A DNA stretch of 64,000 nt from Aldersonia sp036524855. GTDB lineage: Bacteria > Actinomycetota > Actinomycetes > Mycobacteriales > Mycobacteriaceae. The DNA lies in assembly GCA_036524855.1 (NCBI GenBank), contig DATDBL010000247.1, forward strand, positions 18,571 through 82,570, written 5' to 3'. Numbering within the stretch: position 1 is the stretch's first letter; each line of letters starts with the position of its first letter. This document shows positions 40,985-49,639 of the stretch, piece after piece. The position numbers were made by a program, and so were the translations under genes. The notes under the pieces were generated by a model. That model did no database searches and had not been told where the DNA came from. It was given only the letters and a program-made list of their open reading frames with translations.

Positions 40985-41554
40985 TCAGTTGCCGCGGCGC
41001 ACCGAGTCCTCGACCAGGTCGAGGACCGCGGACAGGTTCGCGTCGTCCGCCTGGCCGGACGCGATGCGCGCGATCAGCCCGTCGAGCACCAGGTCGAGAA
41101 AGCCGAGCAGGACGTCGTTCGGGATGTCCTCCCGCATCCGTCCGGCCGCCTTCTGCTGCTGGAGCCGGGTCAGGATCGCGTCCGTCAACTCCGCCGACCG
41201 CTCCGACCACCCCGCGCGGAACTCCTGATCGGTCCGCAGCCGGCGCGCGATCTCGAGCCGGGTGGTCAACCAGTCGAACTGGTCCGGGTCGTTGAGCATG
41301 TCGCGCATCACCTGCACCAGGCCACCGGTCGCCGCCACGTCCGCCATCCGGCGCGCGTCCTCCTGCGCGAGCGCGAGGAACAACGTGTCCTTGTCCCGGA
41401 AGTGGTGGAAGATCGCACCCCGCGACAGCCCGGTGGCCTCCTCGAGCCGTCGCACCGTCGCACCTTCGTAGCCGTGTTCCGCGAAACAGCGCCGCGCACC
41501 GTCGAGAATCTGCGCGCGCCGCGCGGCCAGGTGATCGTCGCTGACCTTCGGCAC
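40985..41554 (-). CDS. acnR: AcnR, TetR-family repressor of aconitase
   Basis: A 189-residue TetR regulator. GTG 41554 has AAGGAGGGAGG upstream and matches the family N-terminus PKVSDDHLAARRAQILDGAR; longer frames were rejected. The helix-turn-helix is VRRLEEATGLSRGAIFHHF. It lies 77 nt downstream of acn on the same strand, the arrangement known from corynebacteria and mycobacteria, where AcnR represses acn by binding CAGNAC-N4-GTNCTG sites; such a site is present at 44563-44578. Confidence 0.92.
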   Translation of the reverse strand: MPKVSDDHLAARRAQILDGARRCFAEHGYEGATVRRLEEATGLSRGAIFHHFRDKDTLFLALAQEDARRMADVAATGGLVQVMRDMLNDPDQFDWLTTRLEIARRLRTDQEFRAGWSERSAELTDAILTRLQQQKAAGRMREDIPNDVLLGFLDLVLDGLIARIASGQADDANLSAVLDLVEDSVRRGN

Positions 41555-41630
41555 GGGCCTCCCTCCTTGTTCGGCTCGTGCAAGGTCGGCGGGCCCACCG
41601 GGTCCGCCGACCACGCACGCGCAGGAGCGA

Positions 41631-44462
41631 CTAGCTCGAGATCATGTGACGCAGCACGTATTGCAGAATGCCGCCATTGCGGTAGTAGTCGGCCTCACCG
41701 GGGGTGTCGATACGGACGACCGCGTCGAACTCCACCTTCTCGCCGCTCTCCTTGGTGGCGGTGACGTGGACCGTCTTCGGCGTCTTGCCTTCATTCAGCG
41801 CCTCGATGCCCGCGATGTCGAACACCTCGGTGCCGTCCAAACCGAGATTCGCGGCGGATTCTCCAGTGGGGAACTGCAGCGGAATCACGCCCATGCCGAT
41901 CAGGTTCGAGCGGTGGATGCGCTCGAACGATTCGGTGATGACCGCCCGCACGCCGAGCAGCTTGGTGCCCTTGGCCGCCCAGTCGCGCGAGGAGCCCGAG
42001 CCGTACTCCTTGCCGCCGAGCACGACGAGCGGGATGCCGGCCTCCTGGTAGTTCTGCGAGGCGTCGTAGATGAACGCCTGCGGCCCGTCGTCCTGGGTGA
42101 AGTCGCGGGTGTAGCCGCCGGACACGTCTTCCAGCAGCTGGTTGCGCAGCCGGATGTTGGCGAATGTGCCGCGGATCATCACCTCGTGGTTGCCGCGGCG
42201 GGATCCGTAGGAGTTGTAATCCCTGCGCTCGACCCCGTGCGAATCCAGATACTGCGCGGCCGGCGTGCCCGACTTGATGTTGCCGGCAGGCGAGATGTGG
42301 TCGGTGGTCACCGAATCGCCGAGCACCGCGAGCACCCGCGCACCCTTGATGTCGGAGACCGCGGTCGGCTCCTTCGGCATGCCCTCGAAGTACGGGGGCT
42401 TGCGCACGTAGGTCGAATTCGCGTCCCACTCGAAGATCTTGCCCTCCGGGGTGGGCAGCGACCGCCAGCGGTGGTCGCCCTTGAACACGTCTGCGTAGGA
42501 CTTGGTGAACATCTCCGAGTTGATCGCGAAGTTGATGGTGTCCTGGATCTCCTGGGACGAGGGCCAGATGTCCTTCAGGTACACCGGGTTTCCCTCTTTG
42601 TCGGTGCCGAGGGCGTCGGTCGCGAAGTCGAAGTCCATGGTGCCGGCGAGGGCGTAGGCGATCACCAGCGGGGGCGACGCGAGGTAGTTCATCTTCACGT
42701 CGGGGGAGATGCGGCCCTCGAAGTTGCGGTTGCCGGACAGCACCGCCGTGACCGTCAGGTCGTGCTCGTTGATCGCCTTGCTGACCTCCTCGGGCAGCGG
42801 ACCCGAGTTGCCGATGCAGGTCGCGCAGCCGTAGCCGACCAGGAAGAAGCCGAGCTTCTCGAGGTACGGCCACAGCCCGGCCTTCTCGTAGTAGTCGTTG
42901 ACGACCTGCGAACCCGGTGCCATCGACGTCTTCACCCACGGCTTGGACGACAGCCCCTTGTCGACCGCGTTGCGGGCCAGCAGGGCCGCGCCGAGCATGA
43001 CCGACGGATTGGACGTGTTGGTGCAGGACGTGATCGACGCGATCGCGACCGCGCCGTGGTCGATCACGAAGTCGCCGTAGGCCTCGGTGCTGACGGCGAC
43101 GGGCTTGCTCGGCCGACCCGCGGCACCGTTGGCGGCGGAGACGACATCGACCGAATCGTCGTCGGCGAAGGACAGGGCCGCCGGATCGCTCGCCGGGAAC
43201 GACTCCTCGACGGCCTCGTCGAGATGCGAGTGCGGAGTCGCGCCCACCTTCCCGTCGGCGTCGCTGGTGTAGTTGTGGATGTCCTTGCGGAACGCGATCT
43301 TCGACTCCGACAGCATGATTCGGTCCTGCGGGCGCTTCGGCCCGGCGATCGAGGGAACCACGTCGCCGAGGTCGAGTTCGAGGTACTCGGAGTACTCGGG
43401 CTCGCGAGCAGGGTCGTGCCACATCCCCTGTTCCTTGGCGTAGGCCTCGACCAGGGCGAGTTGTTGGTCGTCGCGGCCGGTGAGCCGCAGGTAGTTCAGG
43501 GTCTCCTCGTCGATCGGGAAGATCGCTGCGGTGGAGCCGAACTCGGGGCTCATGTTGCCCAGTGTCGCCCGGTTGGCCAGCGGCACCTCGGCGACGCCCT
43601 TGCCGTAGAACTCGACGAACTTGCCGACCACGCCGTGCTTGCGCAGCATGTCGGTGACGGTGAGCACGACGTCGGTCGCGGTGACACCGGGCGCAATCTC
43701 ACCGGTGAGCTTGAACCCGACGACGCGCGGAATGAGCATCGACACGGGCTGGCCGAGCATCGCCGCCTCCGCCTCGATACCGCCGACGCCCCAGCCGAGC
43801 ACGCCGAGGCCGTTGACCATCGTGGTGTGCGAGTCGGTACCGACGCAGGTGTCCGGGTACGCCTGCACCCGCCCTTCGGAATTACTGCGGACCATGGTGA
43901 CCCGGGCGAGGTGCTCGATGTTGACCTGGTGCACGATGCCGGTCCCCGGGGGGACGACCTTGAAGTCGTCGAACGCGCCCTGGCCCCAGCGCAGGAACTG
44001 GTAGCGCTCGCCGTTGCGCTGGTATTCGATGTCGACGTTGCGCTCGAAGGCGTCCGCGCGGCCGAACACGTCGATGATGACCGAGTGGTCGATCACCATC
44101 TCCGCGGGCGCGAGCGGGTTGACCTTGTCGGGATCGCCGCCGAGCGCGGCGACCGCTTCGCGCATGGTGGCGAGGTCGACGATGCACGGCACACCGGTGA
44201 AGTCCTGCATGATGACGCGGGCCGGCGTGAACTGGATCTCGATGCTCGGATCGGCCGAGGGATCCCAACCCGCGATGGCCTCGATGTGGTCTTTGGTGAT
44301 ATTGGCGCCGTCTTCGGTGCGCAGCAGGTTCTCTGCGAGCACCTTCAGGGCGTACGGCAGTTTCTCGGTGCCCGGCACGGCAGAGAGACGGAAAATTTCG
44401 TACGACTCGTTTCCGACCTCGAGCGTGCCCTTGGCGCCGAACGTATCGATACTTGCGGTCAC
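41631..44462 (-). CDS. acn: aconitate hydratase (AcnA type)
   Basis: A 943-residue monomeric aconitase of the AcnA/IRP type, interconverting citrate and isocitrate in the TCA cycle. The [4Fe-4S] ligands are in SITSCTNTSNPS and GCATCIGNSGPL; DSHTTMVNGLGVLGWGVGGI and GSSRDWAAKGTKLLGVRAVI are active-site stretches. A ~55-residue polar insertion rich in Asp, Ser and Ala (around DEAVEESFPASDPAALSFAD) precedes the first cysteine, as in actinobacterial homologues. GTG 44462 has GGAG 6 nt upstream. Confidence 0.97.
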   Translation of the reverse strand: MTASIDTFGAKGTLEVGNESYEIFRLSAVPGTEKLPYALKVLAENLLRTEDGANITKDHIEAIAGWDPSADPSIEIQFTPARVIMQDFTGVPCIVDLATMREAVAALGGDPDKVNPLAPAEMVIDHSVIIDVFGRADAFERNVDIEYQRNGERYQFLRWGQGAFDDFKVVPPGTGIVHQVNIEHLARVTMVRSNSEGRVQAYPDTCVGTDSHTTMVNGLGVLGWGVGGIEAEAAMLGQPVSMLIPRVVGFKLTGEIAPGVTATDVVLTVTDMLRKHGVVGKFVEFYGKGVAEVPLANRATLGNMSPEFGSTAAIFPIDEETLNYLRLTGRDDQQLALVEAYAKEQGMWHDPAREPEYSEYLELDLGDVVPSIAGPKRPQDRIMLSESKIAFRKDIHNYTSDADGKVGATPHSHLDEAVEESFPASDPAALSFADDDSVDVVSAANGAAGRPSKPVAVSTEAYGDFVIDHGAVAIASITSCTNTSNPSVMLGAALLARNAVDKGLSSKPWVKTSMAPGSQVVNDYYEKAGLWPYLEKLGFFLVGYGCATCIGNSGPLPEEVSKAINEHDLTVTAVLSGNRNFEGRISPDVKMNYLASPPLVIAYALAGTMDFDFATDALGTDKEGNPVYLKDIWPSSQEIQDTINFAINSEMFTKSYADVFKGDHRWRSLPTPEGKIFEWDANSTYVRKPPYFEGMPKEPTAVSDIKGARVLAVLGDSVTTDHISPAGNIKSGTPAAQYLDSHGVERRDYNSYGSRRGNHEVMIRGTFANIRLRNQLLEDVSGGYTRDFTQDDGPQAFIYDASQNYQEAGIPLVVLGGKEYGSGSSRDWAAKGTKLLGVRAVITESFERIHRSNLIGMGVIPLQFPTGESAANLGLDGTEVFDIAGIEALNEGKTPKTVHVTATKESGEKVEFDAVVRIDTPGEADYYRNGGILQYVLRHMISS

Positions 44463-44562
44463 GTCAACTCCACTCGTTAGGCGACCACCGACGGGCTGTG
44501 TCGGCGGCGATGTTGATCGTAGGACCGACGCCCGCCGGTCTGCGATCCGACAACCAGGCTAA

Positions 44563-44578
44563 CAGTACGCTTGTCCTG
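44563..44578 (-). promoter_or_regulatory. AcnR operator in the acn promoter
   Basis: CAGTAC-GCTT-GTCCTG fits the AcnR consensus CAGNAC-N4-GTNCTG in both half-sites and spacing. It lies about 100 bp before the acn start, immediately upstream of a TAGCCT -10 candidate on the minus strand, so a bound repressor would cover the -35 region. Confidence 0.75.
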
Positions 44579-44683
44579 TGAAGTTTGGCGGGTGGTTTGC
44601 GGCACAGGTTGACGGGTCCTCGCCCCTGGTTCGCGTACTGTGCAGGCGGACCAGCCGATCCACCGAACCTGGGTGACGAAACA

Positions 44684-45232
44684 GTGCCGCCGTTGTATCT
44701 GACCGCCTTCACGCCGCTCGCGGCGGACCTTCCGCCGAAGGTCGATGTCGACGACATCGTCGCCGACCTCGCCGACAACCACGTGGCGGCGCCGAGCGGC
44801 GTCGAATCGAAACTGGCGCCCGTCGTCGCGCAGGCCCGCAACGACGGGATCGACCTCGAGGTCGTCGTCATTCCGGAGAACGGTCGCCACGATTCACAGT
44901 TGCGCGACCTCGCCACCGCGGTCGCCCAGCAGGACAACGGCGGCACAATTCTCGTGCTGAGCCCCGACTGGGCGGGCACCTACAGCGACACGCTCAGCCG
45001 GGTCGTGCTCGAGGCCGGAGAGGACAGCGCGAAGTTCACGGGCAACCCGGTGGTGTCCACCCAGAACTTCGTCGCCGAGATCCAGGCCCCACAGCTGCCG
45101 TGGACGGCGATCACCTGCGTTCTGCTCGCCGGAACCGCCGCGGTGGTCGGCGCGACCTATTACGCAAAGGTGCGCCGGGCGCGCGGGGAAGCGTCTGTCC
45201 AGCAACCGGACCGCAAGCCCGTTTCACACTGA
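44684..45232 (+). CDS. membrane-anchored protein, Rv1476-like
   Basis: A 182-residue protein from GTG 44684 (VPPLYLTAFTPLAADLPPKV). A soluble N-terminal region with acidic and beta-rich stretches (VDVDDIVADLADNHVAAPSG, GTILVLSPDWAGTYSD) is followed by one C-terminal membrane helix (TAITCVLLAGTAAVVGATYY) and a basic tail, so it should be bound to the membrane. Length and position between acn and ripA match Rv1476 of M. tuberculosis. Function unknown. Confidence 0.8.
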   Translation: MPPLYLTAFTPLAADLPPKVDVDDIVADLADNHVAAPSGVESKLAPVVAQARNDGIDLEVVVIPENGRHDSQLRDLATAVAQQDNGGTILVLSPDWAGTYSDTLSRVVLEAGEDSAKFTGNPVVSTQNFVAEIQAPQLPWTAITCVLLAGTAAVVGATYYAKVRRARGEASVQQPDRKPVSH

Positions 45233-45236
45233 TCAC

Positions 45237-45257
45237 GAAGCGTTCACGACACGCTTC
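45237..45257 (+). terminator. hairpin after the Rv1476-like gene
   Basis: GAAGCGT (45237-45243) and ACGCTTC (45251-45257) are perfect 7-bp arms around a 7-nt loop, starting 4 nt after the stop. There is no T-tract, so it is only a possible terminator. Confidence 0.45.
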
Positions 45258-45544
45258 ATATCCATTTCCGCAGGTCGCGGCATTTCGAATTACCCGATTG
45301 TTATTTGTGTGACTGGAGTTTCCTCCGTGTGAAAAGTGTCGTACGGTGCGATTGGCGCTTTTTGGGGAAGAAGTGTCACGGCGAGCATTCTGTCGCTCTG
45401 CGGGGTCGTTGACGACTCCTGCGGCAGGAGTGCTCGGTCGGCGCGCGCGTATACGGCGTCGGGTCCGGTCGTGCGGCTTTGCCGTGCGCCCGCGGCTGTG
45501 ACACCGAGATCCCCTTGGTCGAACGCGAACCGAGGGAGCGATCC
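45258..45544 (+). promoter_or_regulatory. long AT-richer upstream region of ripA
   Basis: The 287 bp before ripA hold no gene. The first 70 bp are clearly AT-richer than the surroundings (CATTTCGAATTACCCGATTG, then TTATTTGTGTGACTGG) and probably contain the promoter. A perfect hairpin ACTCCTGC-G-GCAGGAGT lies at 45415-45431. A regulated leader is plausible for a cell-wall hydrolase gene, but I could not match it to a known riboswitch. Confidence 0.45.
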
Positions 45545-47326
45545 GTGAGGCGAAGCTCGAGCCAGGACCGGTCGCGGCACGGTCCGATGCGGCGCGCCGC
45601 GAGCGGGATGGTGCTCGGCGCTGTGCTGTCAGTGCTGTCGGTGACCGTCGTCGCGACCTCCACGGCCGTGCCGCCCGCACCGTCGAACCCGAGCGACGCC
45701 GACCTCACCGCCGCAGGCGCCCAGGTCGACGCGAACATGAGCCAGGTCTCTTCGCTGATCAACCAGGTCGCGGCCGCCAACGACGAATTGCAACGCCTTG
45801 ACGACGAGGTCGCCACCCGCCGCGAGGAGGTCAACAAGGCCCTCGTCGATCTGCAGAACGCCCGCGATGCGGCCGACGCCGCCGCGGCCGCGGTCGGGAC
45901 CGCGCAGCAGGCGCTCGCCGACGCCGGGACCCAGATCGATCAGGCACAGACCAGGTTCGACGAGTACGCCGCGCGCACCTACACGCAGGGCAACGGCGGG
46001 CCCGCGTCGATCGCGTCGTACTTCGGCGCGGCGAGCCCCGACGAGGTGCTCGAGCGCGCCCAGATGCTCGACCTGCTGTCGAAGTCGCAGGCGCAGGTGA
46101 ACGACGGCCTGCAGCGCGCCCGGACCGAGCAGGCGAACCGCGGCTCGGCGGCGCGGCAGGCCAAGATCGACGCCGACGCGGCGGCCGCCGACGCGGAGGC
46201 GAAGAAGGACGAGGCGGAGCAGGCGATCGCGACCGCACAGTCGGCGCTGGCGGACCAACAGGCCCGCAAAGCCGCGGTGGAGAGCGAACGCAACGAGGTG
46301 CAGGCGCAACTCGACGCCGCCCGCGCGAACGTCGCCGGCCTGCAGGACCAGCGCGACGCCTACAACCAGTGGGACATCCAACGTCAGGTGGAGGCGGCCC
46401 TGCAGGCCGCGGCGCCGCCGGCGGCGAGTGTGCCGCCGGCGGGTGTTTCGCCGGCGGGTGTGTCGCCGGAGGGTGTGTCCGAAGCGGGTGTGCCGCCGGC
46501 GGGTGTGTCGGAAGCGGGTGTGTCGGAGGTTGCCGCCATCGTGCCGGTACCGCAGGCCGGTACCGCTCCGCAGGCCGGTGCACCGGCCGGAACCGTTCGG
46601 CCGGACGTGGCGGCGCTGGAGAGTCAGGTCGCGCTCGGACCTGGCATGTCGCCACTGGCCGAGGTGGCGGCCGCGGCGCAGCGCATCGCCGTGGAGGCCG
46701 CGTCACGGTTGGCGGCCGATCAGGCCCAGCGTGACCGGGCCGCGGAACTGGCCACGGGTCAGCGCCCGCACACCGCACTCGAGGACGAGGACTATTCGGA
46801 CTCCTACGACGAGGAGACCGGCCCGCAGGACAGCCTCACCGCGCTCGAGCCGTCCCCGAACCGGCCGAAGTCCCGCCCGCGCAGCACCGTCCCGTCGGTG
46901 ACCGGGCCGGCAGCGATCGAGATCGTCGTCAACCGCGGGCTGTCGCAACTCGGGGTGCAGTACGCGTGGGGCGGCGGCGACGAGGACGGGCCGTCCCGCG
47001 GCATCAAGGACGGCGGCGTGGGCGATGCGCACGGCGACTACAAGAAGGTCGGCTTCGACTGTTCGGGCCTGATGATCTACGCGTTCGCCGGCGTCGGTAT
47101 CTCGCTGCCGCACTACAGCGGCTACCAGTACACGTCGGGCAAGCAGGTCCCGGTGTCGCAGCGCAAACGGGGCGACATGTTGTTCTGGGGCTCCGGCGGC
47201 AGCCAACACGTCGCGCTGTACCTGGGCAACGGGCAGATGCTGGAGGCGCCGCAGTCTGGCGACGTCGTCAAGATCTCGCCGGTGCGCGAGGGCGGCATCA
47301 TGCCCTACGCGGTGCGGCTGGTGTAG
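45545..47326 (+). CDS. ripA: RipA-like NlpC/P60 peptidoglycan endopeptidase
   Basis: A 593-residue exported protein from GTG 45545 behind AGGGAGCG. A signal/anchor segment (GMVLGAVLSVLSVTVVATST) is followed by a long coiled coil (about residues 55-285), then a low-complexity block of AGVSP/AGVSE-type pentapeptides (46434-46535) and a C-terminal NlpC/P60 domain with catalytic Cys in VGFDCSGLMIYAF and His in GSQHVALYLG. It cleaves D-glutamyl-diaminopimelate bonds during cell separation. The coiled coil should hold the enzyme inactive until processed. The second hydrolase gene (ripB) that follows in M. tuberculosis is absent. Confidence 0.93.
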   Translation: MRRSSSQDRSRHGPMRRAASGMVLGAVLSVLSVTVVATSTAVPPAPSNPSDADLTAAGAQVDANMSQVSSLINQVAAANDELQRLDDEVATRREEVNKALVDLQNARDAADAAAAAVGTAQQALADAGTQIDQAQTRFDEYAARTYTQGNGGPASIASYFGAASPDEVLERAQMLDLLSKSQAQVNDGLQRARTEQANRGSAARQAKIDADAAAADAEAKKDEAEQAIATAQSALADQQARKAAVESERNEVQAQLDAARANVAGLQDQRDAYNQWDIQRQVEAALQAAAPPAASVPPAGVSPAGVSPEGVSEAGVPPAGVSEAGVSEVAAIVPVPQAGTAPQAGAPAGTVRPDVAALESQVALGPGMSPLAEVAAAAQRIAVEAASRLAADQAQRDRAAELATGQRPHTALEDEDYSDSYDEETGPQDSLTALEPSPNRPKSRPRSTVPSVTGPAAIEIVVNRGLSQLGVQYAWGGGDEDGPSRGIKDGGVGDAHGDYKKVGFDCSGLMIYAFAGVGISLPHYSGYQYTSGKQVPVSQRKRGDMLFWGSGGSQHVALYLGNGQMLEAPQSGDVVKISPVREGGIMPYAVRLV

Positions 47327-47409
47327 AGCAGCGTCCGCCTCGCGCGTTTCACAGCGCCCGTTCAGGCGGTCGGCCGCCACCTTCGCCGTCGGGTACGTCA
47401 TCGTCGCGT

Positions 47410-47426
47410 ACAACTGGAATAGTTGT
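47410..47426 (+). promoter_or_regulatory. perfect palindrome upstream of moxR
   Basis: ACAACT-GGAAT-AGTTGT lies 46 bp before the moxR start, in an otherwise unstructured 145-bp gap after ripA. Size and symmetry suit a dimeric repressor site near the promoter; no known regulator is assigned. Confidence 0.45.
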
Positions 47427-47471
47427 GGGAACGCCAGTCGCATGCAGGGAAAGTGAAAGCGGGGATTGCCG

Positions 47472-48698
47472 GTGACAGTCCGTCCGGGTACGCCGACAGA
47501 TCAGGCGCCAGCGGGCGCCGTTCCGGATACCGGAGCGCGCCTCACCGAGGACGTGAAGACCCTGGAAAAGGCCATCTACGAGGTCAAGCGGGTCATCGTC
47601 GGTCAGGACCGCCTCGTCGAACGGCTGCTCGTCGGCGTGCTCGCCCGCGGCCACGTGCTGCTCGAGGGTGTTCCCGGCATCGCGAAGACGCTCGCGGTCG
47701 AAACGTTCGCCACCGTCGTCGGCGGCACCTTCTCGCGCGTCCAGTTCACCCCGGACCTCGTACCTACCGACCTCATCGGGACCCGGATCTACCGCCAGGG
47801 CCGTGAGGAGTTCGACACCGAACTCGGCCCGGTGGTCGCGAACTTCGTGCTCGCCGACGAGATCAACCGTGCCCCGGCCAAGGTGCAGTCCGCGCTGCTC
47901 GAGGTGATGGCCGAACGGCACCTCTCCATCGGCGGCAAGACGTACCCGATGCCGGACCCGTTCCTGGTCATGGCGACGCAGAACCCGATCGAGAGCGAGG
48001 GCGTCTACCCGCTGCCCGAGGCTCAGCGCGACCGGTTCCTGTTCAAGGTCCTCGTCGACTACCCGACGGTGGAGGAGGAACGCGAGATCGTCTACCGGAT
48101 GGGCGGGGCCCCGCCGGAGGCCAAGCAGATCCTCACACCCACCGAGGTGGTTCGGCTGCAGCAGGTCGCGAGCAACACATTCGTGCACCACGCCCTCGTC
48201 GACTACGTCGTGCGGGTGATTGCCGCGACCCGTAAGCCCGCCGAGTTCGGTCTCGACGACGTCGCGGGGTGGGTGTCCTACGGCGCCTCGCCGCGAGCCA
48301 GCCTCGGTATCATCGCGGCCTCGCGCTCGCTCGCGCTCATCCGCGGGCGGGACTACGTCATCCCGCAGGACGTGCTGGAGGTGATCCCGGACGTGCTGCG
48401 GCATCGCCTCGTGCTGTCCTACGACGCGCTCGCCGATGAGGTGTCGCCCGAGGACGTCGTCACCAAGGTGCTGCAGACGGTTGGGTTGCCGCAGGTCGCG
48501 CCGCAGGCGGTCGCGCCGGCCGGGCCGCCCGCACCGTACACGCAGGCACCCGGGCCGTACCCGCAGCAGGCACCCGGGCCGTACCCGCAGCAGGCACCCC
48601 AGCAGCAACAGCCGATGTCGCTGCACAAGCCGGCGCCCACCCCGCAGCCGATGGCGCCGCACCACGCGGTGCCGCACGCCAACCCCAACGCGCAGTGA
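47472..48698 (+). CDS. moxR1: MoxR-family AAA+ ATPase
   Basis: A 408-residue AAA+ ATPase. GTG 47472 has GGGG at a 7-nt spacing; the TTG at 47466 is too close to it. Walker A is EGVPGIAKTLA, Walker B is FVLADEINRAP and sensor motifs include MATQNPIESEGVYPLPEAQR. The last ~65 residues are a Pro/Gln-rich tail with repeated APGPYPQQ units. MoxR proteins form chaperone-like rings that mature or activate VWA-domain partners; the DUF58 and VWA genes follow with GTGA overlaps, as in Rv1479-Rv1481. Confidence 0.94.
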   Translation: MTVRPGTPTDQAPAGAVPDTGARLTEDVKTLEKAIYEVKRVIVGQDRLVERLLVGVLARGHVLLEGVPGIAKTLAVETFATVVGGTFSRVQFTPDLVPTDLIGTRIYRQGREEFDTELGPVVANFVLADEINRAPAKVQSALLEVMAERHLSIGGKTYPMPDPFLVMATQNPIESEGVYPLPEAQRDRFLFKVLVDYPTVEEEREIVYRMGGAPPEAKQILTPTEVVRLQQVASNTFVHHALVDYVVRVIAATRKPAEFGLDDVAGWVSYGASPRASLGIIAASRSLALIRGRDYVIPQDVLEVIPDVLRHRLVLSYDALADEVSPEDVVTKVLQTVGLPQVAPQAVAPAGPPAPYTQAPGPYPQQAPGPYPQQAPQQQQPMSLHKPAPTPQPMAPHHAVPHANPNAQ

Positions 48699-49639
48699 CG
48701 ACCCACCCTCCGTCGTTCCGCGCGGGGGAGTTGACCGACCCCCGCCTGGCCGCGGCGCTGCGCACGCTCGAATTGACGGTGCGGCGCCGCCTCGACGGCG
48801 TGCTGCACGGCGACCACCTCGGCCTGATTCCTGGCCCGGGGTCCGAACCCGGCGACGCGCGGATGTACCAACCCGGCGACGACGTGCGTCAGATGGACTG
48901 GTCGGTGACCGCGCGGACCACGCATCCGCACGTGCGGCAGATGGTCGCCGACCGGGAACTCGAGACGTGGATGGTCGCGGACCTGTCGGCGAGCCTCGAC
49001 TTCGGCAGTGTCGGCTGCGAGAAGCGCGACCTCGTGGTCGCGGCGGCCGCAGCGGTCACCTACCTGACGAGCGGCGGCGGCAACCGGATCGGCGCGGTCG
49101 TGGCGACCGGGGCGCAGACGACCCGGATCCCGGCGCGCAGCGGGCGAATTCACGCGCAGGCGATGCTGCGCAGGATCGCGACCACGCCGCGCGCCCCCGA
49201 TGGGGTGCGCGGGGATCTGCGCGAGGCGATCGAGGCGCTGCGCCGGCCGCAGCGCAAACGCGGCCTCGCCGTTGTCATCAGCGACTTCCTCGGCGCGATC
49301 GACTGGCAGCGCTCGCTGCGCGCGATCGCCGCGCGCCACGACATCCTCGCGGTCGAGGTGCTCGATCCGCGCGACCTCGAGTTGCCAGATGTCGAGGACA
49401 TCGTGCTGCACGATCCGGAGACCGGACGCACCCGCGAGTTCACCGTGAACCCGAAGCTGCGCAAGGACTTCGCGGAGGCCGCCAATCGGCACCGCGAACA
49501 AGTGGAGCAGGCGCTGCGCAGTTGCGGTGCGCCCGTGCTCACACTGCGCACCGACCGCGACTGGATCGCCGACGTGGTCCGGTTCGTCTCGACCCGCCGG
49601 CACACCTTCGGTGCGGCGAGCAGGGTGCCGCGCCAGTGA
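48695..49639 (+). CDS. DUF58 protein, MoxR partner (Rv1480-like)
   Basis: A 314-residue protein starting at GTG 48695 over the moxR stop. The DUF58 signature YQPGDDVRQMDWSVTARTTH, then WMVADLSASLDFGS lies in the first 110 residues; the C-terminal half resembles a von Willebrand-like fold with VVISDFLGAIDW. DUF58 proteins accompany MoxR ATPases as substrate adaptors; no enzymatic motif is visible. Confidence 0.92.
   Translation: MTTHPPSFRAGELTDPRLAAALRTLELTVRRRLDGVLHGDHLGLIPGPGSEPGDARMYQPGDDVRQMDWSVTARTTHPHVRQMVADRELETWMVADLSASLDFGSVGCEKRDLVVAAAAAVTYLTSGGGNRIGAVVATGAQTTRIPARSGRIHAQAMLRRIATTPRAPDGVRGDLREAIEALRRPQRKRGLAVVISDFLGAIDWQRSLRAIAARHDILAVEVLDPRDLELPDVEDIVLHDPETGRTREFTVNPKLRKDFAEAANRHREQVEQALRSCGAPVLTLRTDRDWIADVVRFVSTRRHTFGAASRVPRQ

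Noticed and set aside
41646..44480. A 944-codon plus-strand frame opposite acn
   Set aside because: It mirrors acn exactly in extent and has no recognisable fold; acn is certain on the minus strand.
45258..45544. A ydaO (c-di-AMP) riboswitch before ripA
   Set aside because: Such riboswitches precede NlpC/P60 and rpf genes in actinobacteria, but I could not find the conserved core segments; only single hairpins are visible. An Rfam scan would decide.
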